A stretch of 64,000 nt of DNA from WTAW01 sp964406575 (GTDB lineage Bacteria; Acidobacteriota; Aminicenantia; Aminicenantales; Aminicenantaceae), in the NCBI GenBank assembly GCA_964406575.1, contig CAYOSH010000002.1, positions 139,524 through 203,523 on the forward strand, given 5' to 3'. The notes under the pieces were generated by a model. It was not told where the DNA came from, searched no databases, and worked only from the letters and a program-made list of their open reading frames with translations. Below are positions 36,589 through 44,822 of this stretch, piece after piece (the stretch's first letter is position 1; each line of letters starts with the position of its first letter). The position numbers and the translations under genes are program-made.

Positions 36589-36769
36589 TATTTGACTCTT
36601 GAATGATCCTTTCCTCGGTACGATCGGAAATCCTCACCCAGAGTTTTAAGAAGAGGGAGTGTCCCCCAAAGCGGCTCTCTTTGTCTTGAAATGGATAAGG
36701 ACACTCAATGATGCGATATATGGTCATACGTTCACGGATGTGGAAATGCCTTCGACCAAAAACTAAGGG

Positions 36770-36798
36770 TTGCCACGCTATAAAATATTATTTATACT
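36770..36798 (+). promoter_or_regulatory. sigma70 promoter of the rubrerythrin-like gene
   Basis: TTGCCA (36770-36775), 17-base spacer, TATACT (36793-36798). A stretch just upstream (36732-36750, TTCACGGATGTGGAAATGCC) resembles one end of the second repeat family. Confidence 0.6.
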
Positions 36799-36866
36799 TG
36801 GCAGTTCGCACGTATAGTCCATAAGATTAACATGTGTATCACCATAACACCTAGAGGAGAGAACCA

Positions 36867-37388
36867 ATGAAACAAATCAGCGAGCAGGTTGAAAATGCCA
36901 TCAAGGAAGCCATCAAGCTGGAGATCAACGGGCGGAAATTCTTCGATCACGCAGCAGATGTCACCACCCACGAGAAAGGGAAGAAGATGTTTTATTTTCT
37001 GGCCAACGAAGAGGTCAAACACTTGGAGACGTTCGGAAGAATGTTCACCGAGATCCTCAGCGGATCCGATTGGAAGCAGTATGTCAGGGATGAAGTGGGT
37101 GATGAAGAAGCGCCGCTCATCACAAAGCTGAAAGAGAATATGAAAAGAGAAGACGCCAAGGGTGAGGTCGAGGCATTGCGTGTGGGTATGGAACTCGAGG
37201 AGAATGCCGCCCGGTTTTTTACACAAGCATCCGCCGAAACGGATGATTCCGTGGCTAAAAAGATTTTCCGTGAGATCAGTGAGGAGGAAAAGTTCCACTA
37301 CGATCTGCTCCAGGCTCAGTACGATTCCGTAACGAAATCTGGATTCTGGCTGGGAAGCGCTGAATTCCAGATGGACGGCAAGTGGTAA
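36867..37388 (+). CDS. rubrerythrin-like ferritin-fold protein
   Basis: 173-residue four-helix-bundle protein with the di-iron ligands expected of rubrerythrin: E in KEAIKLEINGRKFF, NEEVKHLE, E in VGMELEENAARFF and SEEEKFHYDLL. The rubredoxin domain is absent and the C-terminus (SGFWLGSAEFQMDGKW) matches erythrin-like short proteins of anaerobes. Probable role: peroxide reduction or iron handling in the cytoplasm. Good ribosome site (TAGAGGAGAGAACC). It fits the anaerobic lifestyle also indicated by nrdD/nrdG. Confidence 0.85.
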   Translation: MKQISEQVENAIKEAIKLEINGRKFFDHAADVTTHEKGKKMFYFLANEEVKHLETFGRMFTEILSGSDWKQYVRDEVGDEEAPLITKLKENMKREDAKGEVEALRVGMELEENAARFFTQASAETDDSVAKKIFREISEEEKFHYDLLQAQYDSVTKSGFWLGSAEFQMDGKW

Positions 37389-37477
37389 CTCCTTTTTTCA
37401 GCAAAAAAGCGCGTCCATCAATTTTTTTTATGGTTGGTGAAAATCCACCAGCAAGATTCACATCAGGAGGGATCCAA

Positions 37478-38728
37478 ATGAGAGATAAGAACAAGGTTTT
37501 CTTAGCTAGCATGTTATTGGCCATGGCCTATGCGATGGTGTTCTGTACATCCCCGCAAAAGGAAGAAGATCTGGCCGTAAAAGCACGCGCGCTTCATGAG
37601 AGAATTTTGACTGTGGATACACATTCGGATACGCCTATGCGTCTTATGAGTGAGGATTGGGACATTGGAGAGCGTCATGAAGCAGTCGGACGAAGGGGAT
37701 CGAAAATCGATCTCCCGCGCATGGCCGAAGGCGGTTTGGATGCCGAATTCTTTGCCGTTTTTATCGGACAGGGCCAGAGGAGTCCAGAAGGATATGCCGC
37801 CGCCAGTGAGAGCGCTTTTCGCATTCTAGACGCCCTCCACAAAATGTGCGACGACTATCCTGATTTAGTCGCTCTTGCCACGTCTCCGGCGGATGCCTAC
37901 AGGATCGAAAAGGAGGGGAAGCGAGCTGCTTTTATCGGGATGGAGAATGGATACCCTATTGGAAAGGATCTTTCGTTGATCGGAAAATACTACGACAGGG
38001 GGGTTCGCTACATTACCCTTTGTCATTCAAGCGACAACGATATTTGTGACTCCTCCACGGATCGGATGGATCCGGAGGATCGAGGCTTGACAGAGTTCGG
38101 TAGAGAGGTTGTGTCCGAATGCAACCGCTTGGGCATCATGGTGGATATTTCCCATGTTTCTGAGAAATCCTTTTATGATGTCCTGGATGTGACGAAAGCA
38201 CCCGTTATCGCCTCTCACTCCAGCGTGCGGGCCCTGTGTGACCATCCCAGGAACTTGACAGACGATCAACTCAAAGCCCTGGCAAAGAATGACGGGGTCA
38301 TTCAGATCTGTTTTGTATCCAGTTTTATTAAAGAACAACCGCCCAATCCCGAACGAGAGGCCGCTCTCAAAGCACTTATGGACAAATATGGATCCAGACG
38401 GGACATCCAGGATGAGGCCACGAGAGAAAAAGCCATGCAGGAGTATCAGGACATCTATGAAAAGTATCCAGAAGGAAAAGCGACCCTGAAAGAATTGGTC
38501 GATCATATCGACTATGTGGTCGATCTCGTGGGCGTGGACCACGTGGGCATCGGAACGGATTTTGATGGGGGTGGCGGTGTCGAAGGGTGCGACGACGTCA
38601 GCGAAATGCCCCATATCACCGAGGAACTCCTCAGGCGCGGTTACTCTGAGGAAGACATTCAGAAGATCTGGGGGGGCAACCTCATGCGTGTTTTCTCTCG
38701 TGTGATGGAAGTGTCTGAGTCCAAATAA
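37478..38728 (+). CDS. secreted M19-family membrane dipeptidase
   Basis: 416 residues from ATG 37478, which follows CAGGAGGGATCCAA; the frame is open 96 bases further up but that adds an unrelated peptide. A hydrophobic export segment (7-22) ends VFCTS, so a lipoprotein form is possible. Zinc residues: TVDTHSDTP (H49, D51), ENGYP, DISHVS, ASHSSVRAL and GIGTDFDGGGG. Family M19 hydrolyses dipeptides, including those with D-residues. It lies just before the substrate-binding protein and sensor genes, so it may supply or use the peptide that circuit senses. Confidence 0.88.
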   Translation: MRDKNKVFLASMLLAMAYAMVFCTSPQKEEDLAVKARALHERILTVDTHSDTPMRLMSEDWDIGERHEAVGRRGSKIDLPRMAEGGLDAEFFAVFIGQGQRSPEGYAAASESAFRILDALHKMCDDYPDLVALATSPADAYRIEKEGKRAAFIGMENGYPIGKDLSLIGKYYDRGVRYITLCHSSDNDICDSSTDRMDPEDRGLTEFGREVVSECNRLGIMVDISHVSEKSFYDVLDVTKAPVIASHSSVRALCDHPRNLTDDQLKALAKNDGVIQICFVSSFIKEQPPNPEREAALKALMDKYGSRRDIQDEATREKAMQEYQDIYEKYPEGKATLKELVDHIDYVVDLVGVDHVGIGTDFDGGGGVEGCDDVSEMPHITEELLRRGYSEEDIQKIWGGNLMRVFSRVMEVSESK

Positions 38729-38743
38729 GACTCATCAAACGGT

Positions 38744-38792
38744 CCCTACACAACAGAAATGTAGGGTAATCCCCGGTGGCAAAAACCGCCAC
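38744..38792. other. two hairpins between M19 and the sigma54 promoter
   Basis: CCCTACA (38744-38750) pairs with TGTAGGG (38760-38766), and GTGGC (38776-38780) with GCCAC (38788-38792). No T tract follows either. They may terminate the dipeptidase transcript or be activator sites. Confidence 0.35.
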
Positions 38793-38796
38793 AATA

Positions 38797-38815
38797 TTGT
38801 AAAATAAATTTACAA
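38797..38815. promoter_or_regulatory. candidate activator-binding inverted repeat before the SBP promoter
   Basis: TTGTAAA-N5-TTTACAA is a perfect dyad centred 83 bases upstream of the -24 GG. The core GTAAA-N5-TTTAC recurs exactly at 43431-43445, upstream of the other regulatory operon. Confidence 0.55.
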
Positions 38816-38887
38816 AAAAATCATTACAGATGTGCAATAATTTCTCTAAGTTATTCATATATATTCAGTTATCTCAAATTGCAAAAA

Positions 38888-38902
38888 TGGCATAAAACTT
38901 GC
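38888..38902 (+). promoter_or_regulatory. sigma54 promoter of the SBP-kinase-activator operon
   Basis: TGGCAT-N5-TTGC, one base from the consensus, with exact spacing; predicted start near 38914 and ATG at 38953. It would make the operon encoding the sigma54 activator itself sigma54-dependent. Confidence 0.72.
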
Positions 38903-38952
38903 CGTTAATTTGCCTTTGACAACGTGTTCATTTATCATTATCGGAAAGCAAG

Positions 38953-40551
38953 ATGACGAAGAAATTGCCCTGGCTCCCTGCGGTTATGTTCCTGTTCCTC
39001 TTGGGTGGGGCCGTATCACTGTGTGATTCTGCGGCTGGGCGTCGAGATATTCAACCGAATTATGGGGGAATATTCAGGTTGAAATCCTTCGCAGATGTCT
39101 ACAGGACCGAGCTCGACCCTGCAAGCACGGATTCATTCATATTTCTTTCCAACCAGATCTATGATGGCTTGGTGAGACTTGATAAAAATCTGCATATCGA
39201 ACCCGCATTGGCAGAATACTGGGAAATATCTTCCGATAAAAAGGTTTACACGTTTTTCTTGAGACATGGTGTCAAATTCCATCATGGGAAAGAACTCACA
39301 GCCTATGATGTGAAATTTTCACTGGAGCGGATTCTTTCGAAGGACACGAATTCTCCCTACTATCAGTTTTTTGTGAACCGCGTGGTTGGTGCTTTGGACT
39401 TTCGTGAGGGAAGAGCCAACCAGGTTGAGGGCTACAGGGTCGTTGATGATTATACGTTTGAGATGCATCTCACAAAACCTTTTGTCTCATCCCTCTATCT
39501 GATGAGCATGCATTTTTGCAAAATTATCCCTCAAGATAAAGCCACCGAAGAGGGGAAAGATTTTTTCCGCAGACCCTCGGGAACGGGCCCTTTTATCTTT
39601 GATTTTTGGGTGCGAACGACAAAACTGGAGATTGCGGGCATTCACCTTAAGCGTAATACCGATTACTTTGCGGGCCGGCCGTATCTGGACGGGATCGAGT
39701 TCTGTTCTCTTTTTACTCTCGATCACTTCATCAATAAAGAAATCGATGCCATTCCTATTCTCTCCACGAGGTTGCTCGATTCGGAATTTCAGTTGTTCGA
39801 TGACGGTCCCATGACACATTACTTTTTGGGTTTGAGCTGCCAGATCCCTCCTTTGAATCGAGCCTCTGTTCGGAAAGCTCTTTCCTTTGGTTTTGATAAA
39901 CAGGCGATTGTCGAAGCGGCCAAAGATGTGAAATATCTGCGTACAGCGACAGACAACTATATTCCTTCCAGTATGCCCGGGTTTTTTCCTCCTCATGAGG
40001 GAGAACCCTATGACCTGGCGAAAGCCAAGGAAATGCTCCAACGAGAGGGTTTTTCCTCAAAAGATCAATTTCCCAGGTTCACGGTATACTTCAAATCACC
40101 CCGGACAGATCTTAAGAATAAAATTTACAGGGAATTGCGGGATCAGCTGAGGGACATGGACATTGACTCCCGGCTGGATTTCTACAACACTGCCGAAGAC
40201 CTGAAGAGAAGCAAGGAGCCCTACCTGGTGTTCGTCGAAAGAACGATGAGCATTCCCGACCCTGAAGATATGGTCCGTCCTCTTTTTTATTCCAAATCGA
40301 TCTTTAATGTCTTTGGATACGAAAATCCTAAACTCGATGAGCTTCTGCAGATGGCAGAAATCGAGATAAGCTGGAAAAAAAGGATCGACCTCTTCCACAA
40401 GATCGAAGAGGTTCTTCTTACGGATGTGCCGGCCATTCCGCTGTTTGCCCATCAGAACAGAGTCGCGATGCAACCCTATGTCCGTGGAGTCGAGTATCCC
40501 TCATTGGGCTTTGATTATTTAGATACAAAAAAGATTTGGCTGGATAAATAA
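38953..40551 (+). CDS. family 5 extracellular solute-binding protein (peptide type)
   Basis: 532-residue exported protein of the DppA/OppA/NikA family (SBP_bac_5). Signal peptide 1-25; GGIFRLKSFADVYRTELDPA at the mature start; IYDGLVRLDKNLHIEPALAE, then WEISSDKKVYTFFLRHGVKF and LTAYDVKFSLERIL, the conserved family block. The binding half contains RRPSGTGPF and FGFDKQAIVEA. No permease or ATPase genes are adjacent; instead a sensor kinase follows 42 bases later. It may therefore act as a periplasmic sensor subunit rather than a transporter component. Ligand probably a di- or oligopeptide, by family. Confidence 0.85.
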   Translation: MTKKLPWLPAVMFLFLLGGAVSLCDSAAGRRDIQPNYGGIFRLKSFADVYRTELDPASTDSFIFLSNQIYDGLVRLDKNLHIEPALAEYWEISSDKKVYTFFLRHGVKFHHGKELTAYDVKFSLERILSKDTNSPYYQFFVNRVVGALDFREGRANQVEGYRVVDDYTFEMHLTKPFVSSLYLMSMHFCKIIPQDKATEEGKDFFRRPSGTGPFIFDFWVRTTKLEIAGIHLKRNTDYFAGRPYLDGIEFCSLFTLDHFINKEIDAIPILSTRLLDSEFQLFDDGPMTHYFLGLSCQIPPLNRASVRKALSFGFDKQAIVEAAKDVKYLRTATDNYIPSSMPGFFPPHEGEPYDLAKAKEMLQREGFSSKDQFPRFTVYFKSPRTDLKNKIYRELRDQLRDMDIDSRLDFYNTAEDLKRSKEPYLVFVERTMSIPDPEDMVRPLFYSKSIFNVFGYENPKLDELLQMAEIEISWKKRIDLFHKIEEVLLTDVPAIPLFAHQNRVAMQPYVRGVEYPSLGFDYLDTKKIWLDK

Positions 40552-40567
40552 TAACCTAATTGTTTAT

Positions 40568-40587
40568 CTACGTATATATATACGTAG
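40568..40587. promoter_or_regulatory. perfect 20-bp palindrome before the histidine kinase gene
   Basis: CTACGTATATATATACGTAG is fully self-complementary and lies six bases before the kinase ATG, covering the place of the ribosome site. It could be an operator, an RNA hairpin reducing kinase translation relative to the SBP, or both. Confidence 0.6.
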
Positions 40588-40593
40588 AAAGAA

Positions 40594-42063
40594 ATGAGGT
40601 CATTACTGATGAGCCTGAGGACAAAATTTATTCTCTCCGTCATACTCTTGCTTTTTGTCTTGGTAGGCTTGATCTTCTTTGTCATCGAAAAACGGGAAGT
40701 GCACGCCATTTTTGAAGAGCAAAAAAGAAGAGGATTTTTAGAGGCAACTTACTTAATTCAACTGAATTATGATGAGTTTGTCGTCTTCAGAGATGTTAGG
40801 GGGACAGAAGAAAACATCGAAAAACAGATCGATGAAAAATTGATTTATATTGTGTTTTATGATGCAAATAATGAATCTTTTGCTGGAAACGAGTCCATAA
40901 AGAACAATAAAAGCATTTACCTGAAGAGCAATTTTGTCGAAAGAGAGCTTGATGCGGACTATTTTTCTCAAAGAAGAGAGCTGAAAAATTCGGTTTCCAA
41001 TCAGATCTTGCCTATTCTGGAGATCGAAGCTCCGATTTTTGTGGAAGGGTCTCCGCGAAGATGGGGCTCTGTCAAGATCGGGCTGTCCCTGGAGGAGGCC
41101 TTGGCCGAGATCGGAGACACCCACATCAAGCTGGTGCTGATCGCCAGTCTCGGACTTCTCGTAGGGATTTTAGGTTCTATCCTGCTGTCCAGAGGAATCA
41201 CAACATCGTTGAAGAAGCTTGTCGACGGCACTGTGAGGATATCCAAAGGGGATTTTTCTCACAAGATCAATATCACTTCCCACGATGAGGTCGGCAATCT
41301 GGCCCGCAGTTTCAATGATATGAGCGAGCAGCTTCTTCTCACAAAAAAGCGGATGGAGGATGCCAACAAAAAGTTGATACACGCAGAGAAACTGGCCTCT
41401 ATCGGCCGACTCTCTGCTAGCATTGCCCATGAAATCAGAAATCCCTTAACGTCTGTCAAGCTCAATATCCAAAAAATCTCAGAGAGTGACTGTTGGGGAG
41501 AACTCGAGAGAGGACATTTGGAGATTTCCCAGGAGGGTGTCGAGCAAATCGAGAATTTCATCAAGGAACTCCTGAGTTTCACCCGTATCTCTGAGCTGAA
41601 TTTTTTGGAATTCCCCATGGAACAGATCATTGAAAGTTCTCTCAAAATGGTCGCAGATTCCTTGGAGATTAAAAACATCCAAGTCAAGAAGTCTTTTTCA
41701 AAAGATTTGCCCGATGTATTTGTGGACGGCGATAAGATGCGGTTGGTTTTTGTGAACATACTCCGCAATGCCTATGAGGCGCTGGACGAGGGAGGCGAGA
41801 TCGACATTTCCCTCTCTCTCCTGGAAGAAGGAGAAGGCAGAAGTATCAAGATCGAAATTTGTGACAGTGGCTCTGGCATTGCTGAGGACCAGTGGGAAAA
41901 TATCTTCGAGCCTTTTTACACGACAAAGTCTTCGGGGATCGGGCTGGGTTTGGCCAACGCCAAAAAAATTGTGGAACAACACAATGGATCCATTCGGGTC
42001 AAAAAGATAGAAGGAAGGGGAGCCTGCTTTGAAATCCTTATTCCTTATGGGGAAGAACAATGA
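40594..42063 (+). CDS. membrane sensor histidine kinase (NtrB/ZraS type)
   Basis: 489 residues. TM1 about 12-31, an extracytoplasmic domain 32-178 with no family I recognise, TM2 about 180-199, HAMP 200-250, HisKA with phospho-acceptor H279 in ASIAHEIRNPLTSVKL, then the ATPase domain with N-box VNILRNAYEAL, DSGSGI, and GIGLGLANAKKIV. It should phosphorylate the NtrC-type activator encoded next, whose ATG overlaps its stop by four bases. The SBP gene directly upstream suggests that a loaded binding protein docks on the extracytoplasmic domain. Confidence 0.92.
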   Translation: MRSLLMSLRTKFILSVILLLFVLVGLIFFVIEKREVHAIFEEQKRRGFLEATYLIQLNYDEFVVFRDVRGTEENIEKQIDEKLIYIVFYDANNESFAGNESIKNNKSIYLKSNFVERELDADYFSQRRELKNSVSNQILPILEIEAPIFVEGSPRRWGSVKIGLSLEEALAEIGDTHIKLVLIASLGLLVGILGSILLSRGITTSLKKLVDGTVRISKGDFSHKINITSHDEVGNLARSFNDMSEQLLLTKKRMEDANKKLIHAEKLASIGRLSASIAHEIRNPLTSVKLNIQKISESDCWGELERGHLEISQEGVEQIENFIKELLSFTRISELNFLEFPMEQIIESSLKMVADSLEIKNIQVKKSFSKDLPDVFVDGDKMRLVFVNILRNAYEALDEGGEIDISLSLLEEGEGRSIKIEICDSGSGIAEDQWENIFEPFYTTKSSGIGLGLANAKKIVEQHNGSIRVKKIEGRGACFEILIPYGEEQ

Positions 42064-43394
42064 AATCGATTCTTGTCATTGATGATGATCCTTTGATCAG
42101 AAAAACAATGTCCTCTCATCTTGCCAAGGACAAATTTGAAGTTCATATCGCTGAGGATGGAGGGGAGGGGCTTAAGAGTTTTGAGCAGTGCTCACCGGAT
42201 CTTGTTATCCTCGACATCCGTCTCCCGGACATGGATGGTTTGGAGGCGCTGCGTCTGTTGAGGGAGAAAAATAAAAATGCCTGCATCATCATTATGACAG
42301 CCTACGACGACATGAAAACAACGGTGAATGCCATCAAATTGGGAGCGTTTGAGTATTTGGTCAAACCCCTGGATTATGTCGAGCTGGATCTGACTATCGC
42401 AAAGGCTCTTCAAGTGCAAAACTTGGAGGACAAGCTCAGCTACCTGGTCGAGGAAAAGCAGAAGGAGTACACCATCGATAACATCATCGGTCGTTCTCCC
42501 CAAATGCGAGAGATTTTCAAACTGATCGGCTCTGTGGCCCCAACACGCACGAATGTTCTCATCCAGGGTGAGAGCGGAACCGGAAAGGAATTGGTCGCCA
42601 AAGCCATTCATTACAATAGCCCTTATAACCGGGAACCCTTCATCGTGATCAACTGTTCCGCCATAACAGACACTCTCTTGGAGAGTGAACTCTTCGGACA
42701 TGTGAAAGGAGCATTCACCGATGCTGTCTGCGAGACAAAAGGCAAGTTTGAGATCGCAGGCAAAGGAACTCTTTTTCTGGATGAGGTCGGAGATGTGTCC
42801 TCGAGCCTCCAGTCGAAGCTCCTCCGTGTGATCGAGACTCGAGATTTCATGAAGGTCGGAGGGGAAAAGATCATGAAGACCGAAGCAAGGATCATCGCGG
42901 CTACAAACCAGAACTTGAGATCCTTGATCGAAAAAGGTACATTTCGGGAGGATCTCTACTACCGCCTGAAAGTGGTGGTGATCCATCTGCCCCCTCTTCG
43001 CGACAGGAAAGAGGATGTCCCTGAGCTTGTCGGCTATTTACTGGAAAAGATCAACGGCCAGCTCCGCAAGAATGTCCGGAAAGTTCCACCCCAGGTGATG
43101 AAGATTATTAAAGAGCACTCATGGCGAGGGAATGTTCGAGAGTTGGAGAACGCTCTGACCCGTGCTGTCATACTGGCTAAGGGGGATGTTATCCTTGAAG
43201 AGAATCTTCCCCTTGACGGCCCAGAAAAAAAGGCATTTCCGAGAGAACTTGTGCCGATAAAGGATGTGGAGATGAATTATATCCAGCACGTCCTTACAGA
43301 AATGAAAGGAAACAAGACCAAAACGTGCCGAATACTCGCAATCAGCCGGCCAACTCTCGATAAAAAAATCAAGGAATACAATCTCAAAGTCTAG
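42060..43394 (+). CDS. NtrC-family sigma54-dependent response regulator
   Basis: 444 residues with three domains: receiver (1-120; acidic cluster D8-D10, phospho-acceptor D52, K102), AAA+ domain (140-375; Walker A GESGTGKE at 170-177, sigma54-contacting loop GAFTDA at 217-222, Walker B FLDEVGD at 239-245), and a Fis-type HTH (about 405-444, NKTKTCRILAISRPTLDKKI). All parts needed to activate sigma54 holoenzyme are intact. It is the only sigma54 activator in the window and the natural regulator of the five sigma54-type promoters listed here. Confidence 0.94.
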   Translation: MKSILVIDDDPLIRKTMSSHLAKDKFEVHIAEDGGEGLKSFEQCSPDLVILDIRLPDMDGLEALRLLREKNKNACIIIMTAYDDMKTTVNAIKLGAFEYLVKPLDYVELDLTIAKALQVQNLEDKLSYLVEEKQKEYTIDNIIGRSPQMREIFKLIGSVAPTRTNVLIQGESGTGKELVAKAIHYNSPYNREPFIVINCSAITDTLLESELFGHVKGAFTDAVCETKGKFEIAGKGTLFLDEVGDVSSSLQSKLLRVIETRDFMKVGGEKIMKTEARIIAATNQNLRSLIEKGTFREDLYYRLKVVVIHLPPLRDRKEDVPELVGYLLEKINGQLRKNVRKVPPQVMKIIKEHSWRGNVRELENALTRAVILAKGDVILEENLPLDGPEKKAFPRELVPIKDVEMNYIQHVLTEMKGNKTKTCRILAISRPTLDKKIKEYNLKV

Positions 43395-43430
43395 TTCTTT
43401 TTCCATCGGGAAACACTCCTCAGCAGACGT

Positions 43431-43465
43431 GTAAATGCATTTTACCCCATGTAAATAATTTTATC
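43431..43465. promoter_or_regulatory. tandem activator-binding repeats before the receiver/Fis operon
   Basis: GTAAA-N5-TTTAC at 43431-43445 is identical in plan to the repeat at 38799-38813; a weaker copy GTAAA-N5-TTATC lies at 43451-43465, exactly 20 bp further on. Both are 70-100 bases upstream of the sigma54 site, where NtrC-type activators bind. Confidence 0.55.
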
Positions 43466-43533
43466 CGACCCTCCGCAGCGAATTCTTTCAGTTTCCGCTC
43501 TTTCCCTCTGGAAAGCCCAAGAAGCGGTCCAAA

Positions 43534-43548
43534 TGGCACGAAATCTGC
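43534..43548 (+). promoter_or_regulatory. sigma54 promoter of the receiver/Fis operon
   Basis: TGGCAC-N5-CTGC followed by A: full -24 element and a -12 element with one change, correct spacing. An open frame starting at 43533 begins inside this site, so the true gene start must be later. Confidence 0.7.
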
Positions 43549-43592
43549 ATAAACAAAGAGCGTTCGAAGGAGGAAAAGAGAATTTATTCAGG

Positions 43593-43988
43593 ATGAACAC
43601 AATGCAAGAGAAAAAAATAGTGATTGTGGACGATGACGACAGCATCAGGAAGACTTTTTTCATGATCCTCCATGATAATTACAGAGTCTATCTTGCGAAA
43701 GATCCGAAAGAAGCGTTACACCGGTTCAAGAAGGTTCAAGTGGATCTTATCATTGCCGACTTGAAGTTGCCTGATATTAGCGGCCTTGAAATGATCTCCA
43801 GATTCAGGGAGGCTGGATACAAAGGTCAAGCGATCTTGATATCAGGCTATCCCGATATGATCGATATGGATGAGTTGAACCGTCTGTCGATCGGACATTT
43901 CTTCGTCAAACCTTTGGACCTTAATGCGTTGAATCATTCCATAGAATATCTTTTGAATGGCAAACACAGCAAAGAGAATCGGATATAG
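43593..43988 (+). CDS. single-domain response regulator (receiver only)
   Basis: 131 residues, CheY-like. Acidic cluster in VDDDD (13-16), phospho-acceptor D56 in IIADLKLPD, conserved S in ILISGYP and K in FFVKPLD. There is no output domain; a short basic tail ends the protein. ATG 43593 is chosen because the frame upstream lies in the sigma54 promoter; ATG 43602 is nearly as good. GGAGG lies 19 bases upstream, farther than usual. It may compete for phosphate from the kinase at 40594, or pass signals to the two small proteins behind it. Confidence 0.85.
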   Translation: MNTMQEKKIVIVDDDDSIRKTFFMILHDNYRVYLAKDPKEALHRFKKVQVDLIIADLKLPDISGLEMISRFREAGYKGQAILISGYPDMIDMDELNRLSIGHFFVKPLDLNALNHSIEYLLNGKHSKENRI

Positions 43989-44000
43989 GGATAAACAGAC

Positions 44001-44192
44001 ATGCCGAATGGGATTCGGAGATTGGAAGAGAACGAGAGAACAAGCAGAATGACGTACATTCATCCGGCCTGGTACTCCTTTATCAAGTACTGCGAATCCA
44101 TAAGATATGGTGAGATCGATAGGCTTAAGATCCAGGATGGACTCCCTATGCTGGCCGAAGAGGTGAAGAAAAAGATCAAATTTATGGGATAA
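44001..44192 (+). CDS. small hypothetical protein in the sigma54 operon
   Basis: 63 residues (48 if the ATG at 44049 is used). Core: MTYIHPAWYSFIKYCESIRY, then GEIDRLKIQDGLPMLAEEVK. No signal, membrane span or known domain. It fits 12 bases after the receiver gene and 13 before the Fis-type gene, with AGAGAA-type ribosome sites, so it is probably translated. The aromatic-rich helix followed by an amphipathic helix suggests a protein-binding peptide; function unknown. Confidence 0.6.
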   Translation: MPNGIRRLEENERTSRMTYIHPAWYSFIKYCESIRYGEIDRLKIQDGLPMLAEEVKKKIKFMG

Positions 44193-44205
44193 AAGGAGAG
44201 ATGCC

Positions 44206-44562
44206 ATGGCAACAGAAAACGTCCAATCAGGTCATATCGCCCCCCCTCTTCCAGGACCCATCGGGCGGATCGACTACGGGGTAGAATCGGTCGAAAAGAT
44301 TAGCCCGGAGTATCTCGATGAATGGAAAGAGCGGACCTTTCGCAAGGAAGTCTTCGAACTTTTCATTGAATATTTTTGTATCCGCCAGAGAGTCCCCTTT
44401 AAAGAGCTCATCGGTCGTGTGGAAAAAAGCATCCTGATGCGCGTTTTATCCCAGTGCGGGGGATGCCAGAAAAGTGCAGCAAAATTCCTTGGCATCAAGT
44501 ACACCACCTTGAATGAGAAGCTGAAGAGATACAACATCCGCTTGGATAAAAAGCCGTTTTAA
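44206..44562 (+). CDS. short Fis-type DNA-binding protein
   Basis: 118 residues. The C-terminal half holds a Fis/HTH_8 helix-turn-helix of the kind that ends NtrC activators: EKSILMRVLSQCGGCQKSAA, KFLGIKYTTLNEKLKRYNI. The N-terminal 70 residues (GHIAPPLPGPIGRIDYGV, RTFRKEVFELFIEYF) are unique. It lacks an AAA+ domain, so it can bind DNA but not activate sigma54; it may modulate the activator at 42060 by sharing or masking its sites. ATG behind AAAGGAGAGATGCC. Confidence 0.82.
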   Translation: MATENVQSGHIAPPLPGPIGRIDYGVESVEKISPEYLDEWKERTFRKEVFELFIEYFCIRQRVPFKELIGRVEKSILMRVLSQCGGCQKSAAKFLGIKYTTLNEKLKRYNIRLDKKPF

Positions 44563-44822
44563 ATATTATCCCGTCCATTCCATAACACGGTTATCATTTC
44601 CCCAAAAGTAGTTCTGTCCCATCATTCCTAAAAATGCTTGTTTTTCCTATCTTGTCTCCCCCTATTCAAGGAAATCCGTTCGCATTTTGAAAATGATTTT
44701 TCGGAACGGATTCATTTTATTGAAATTTTTTTTACAATTTTTTGAATAATCTGGGGGTTTTGAATCCTACCTGATTTTGATAATTCTTTTATATTCAGTG
44801 AGTTAAAACTTTTTCTCTGGAT

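Noticed and set aside
36801..36820. A further sigma54 site (TTGGCAGTTCGCACG) before the rubrerythrin gene
   Set aside because: The second half lacks TTGC at the right place; a good sigma70 promoter overlaps it.
43533..43592. N-terminal extension of the receiver protein from ATG 43533
   Set aside because: This ATG lies inside the sigma54 -24 element, so it cannot be transcribed from that promoter.
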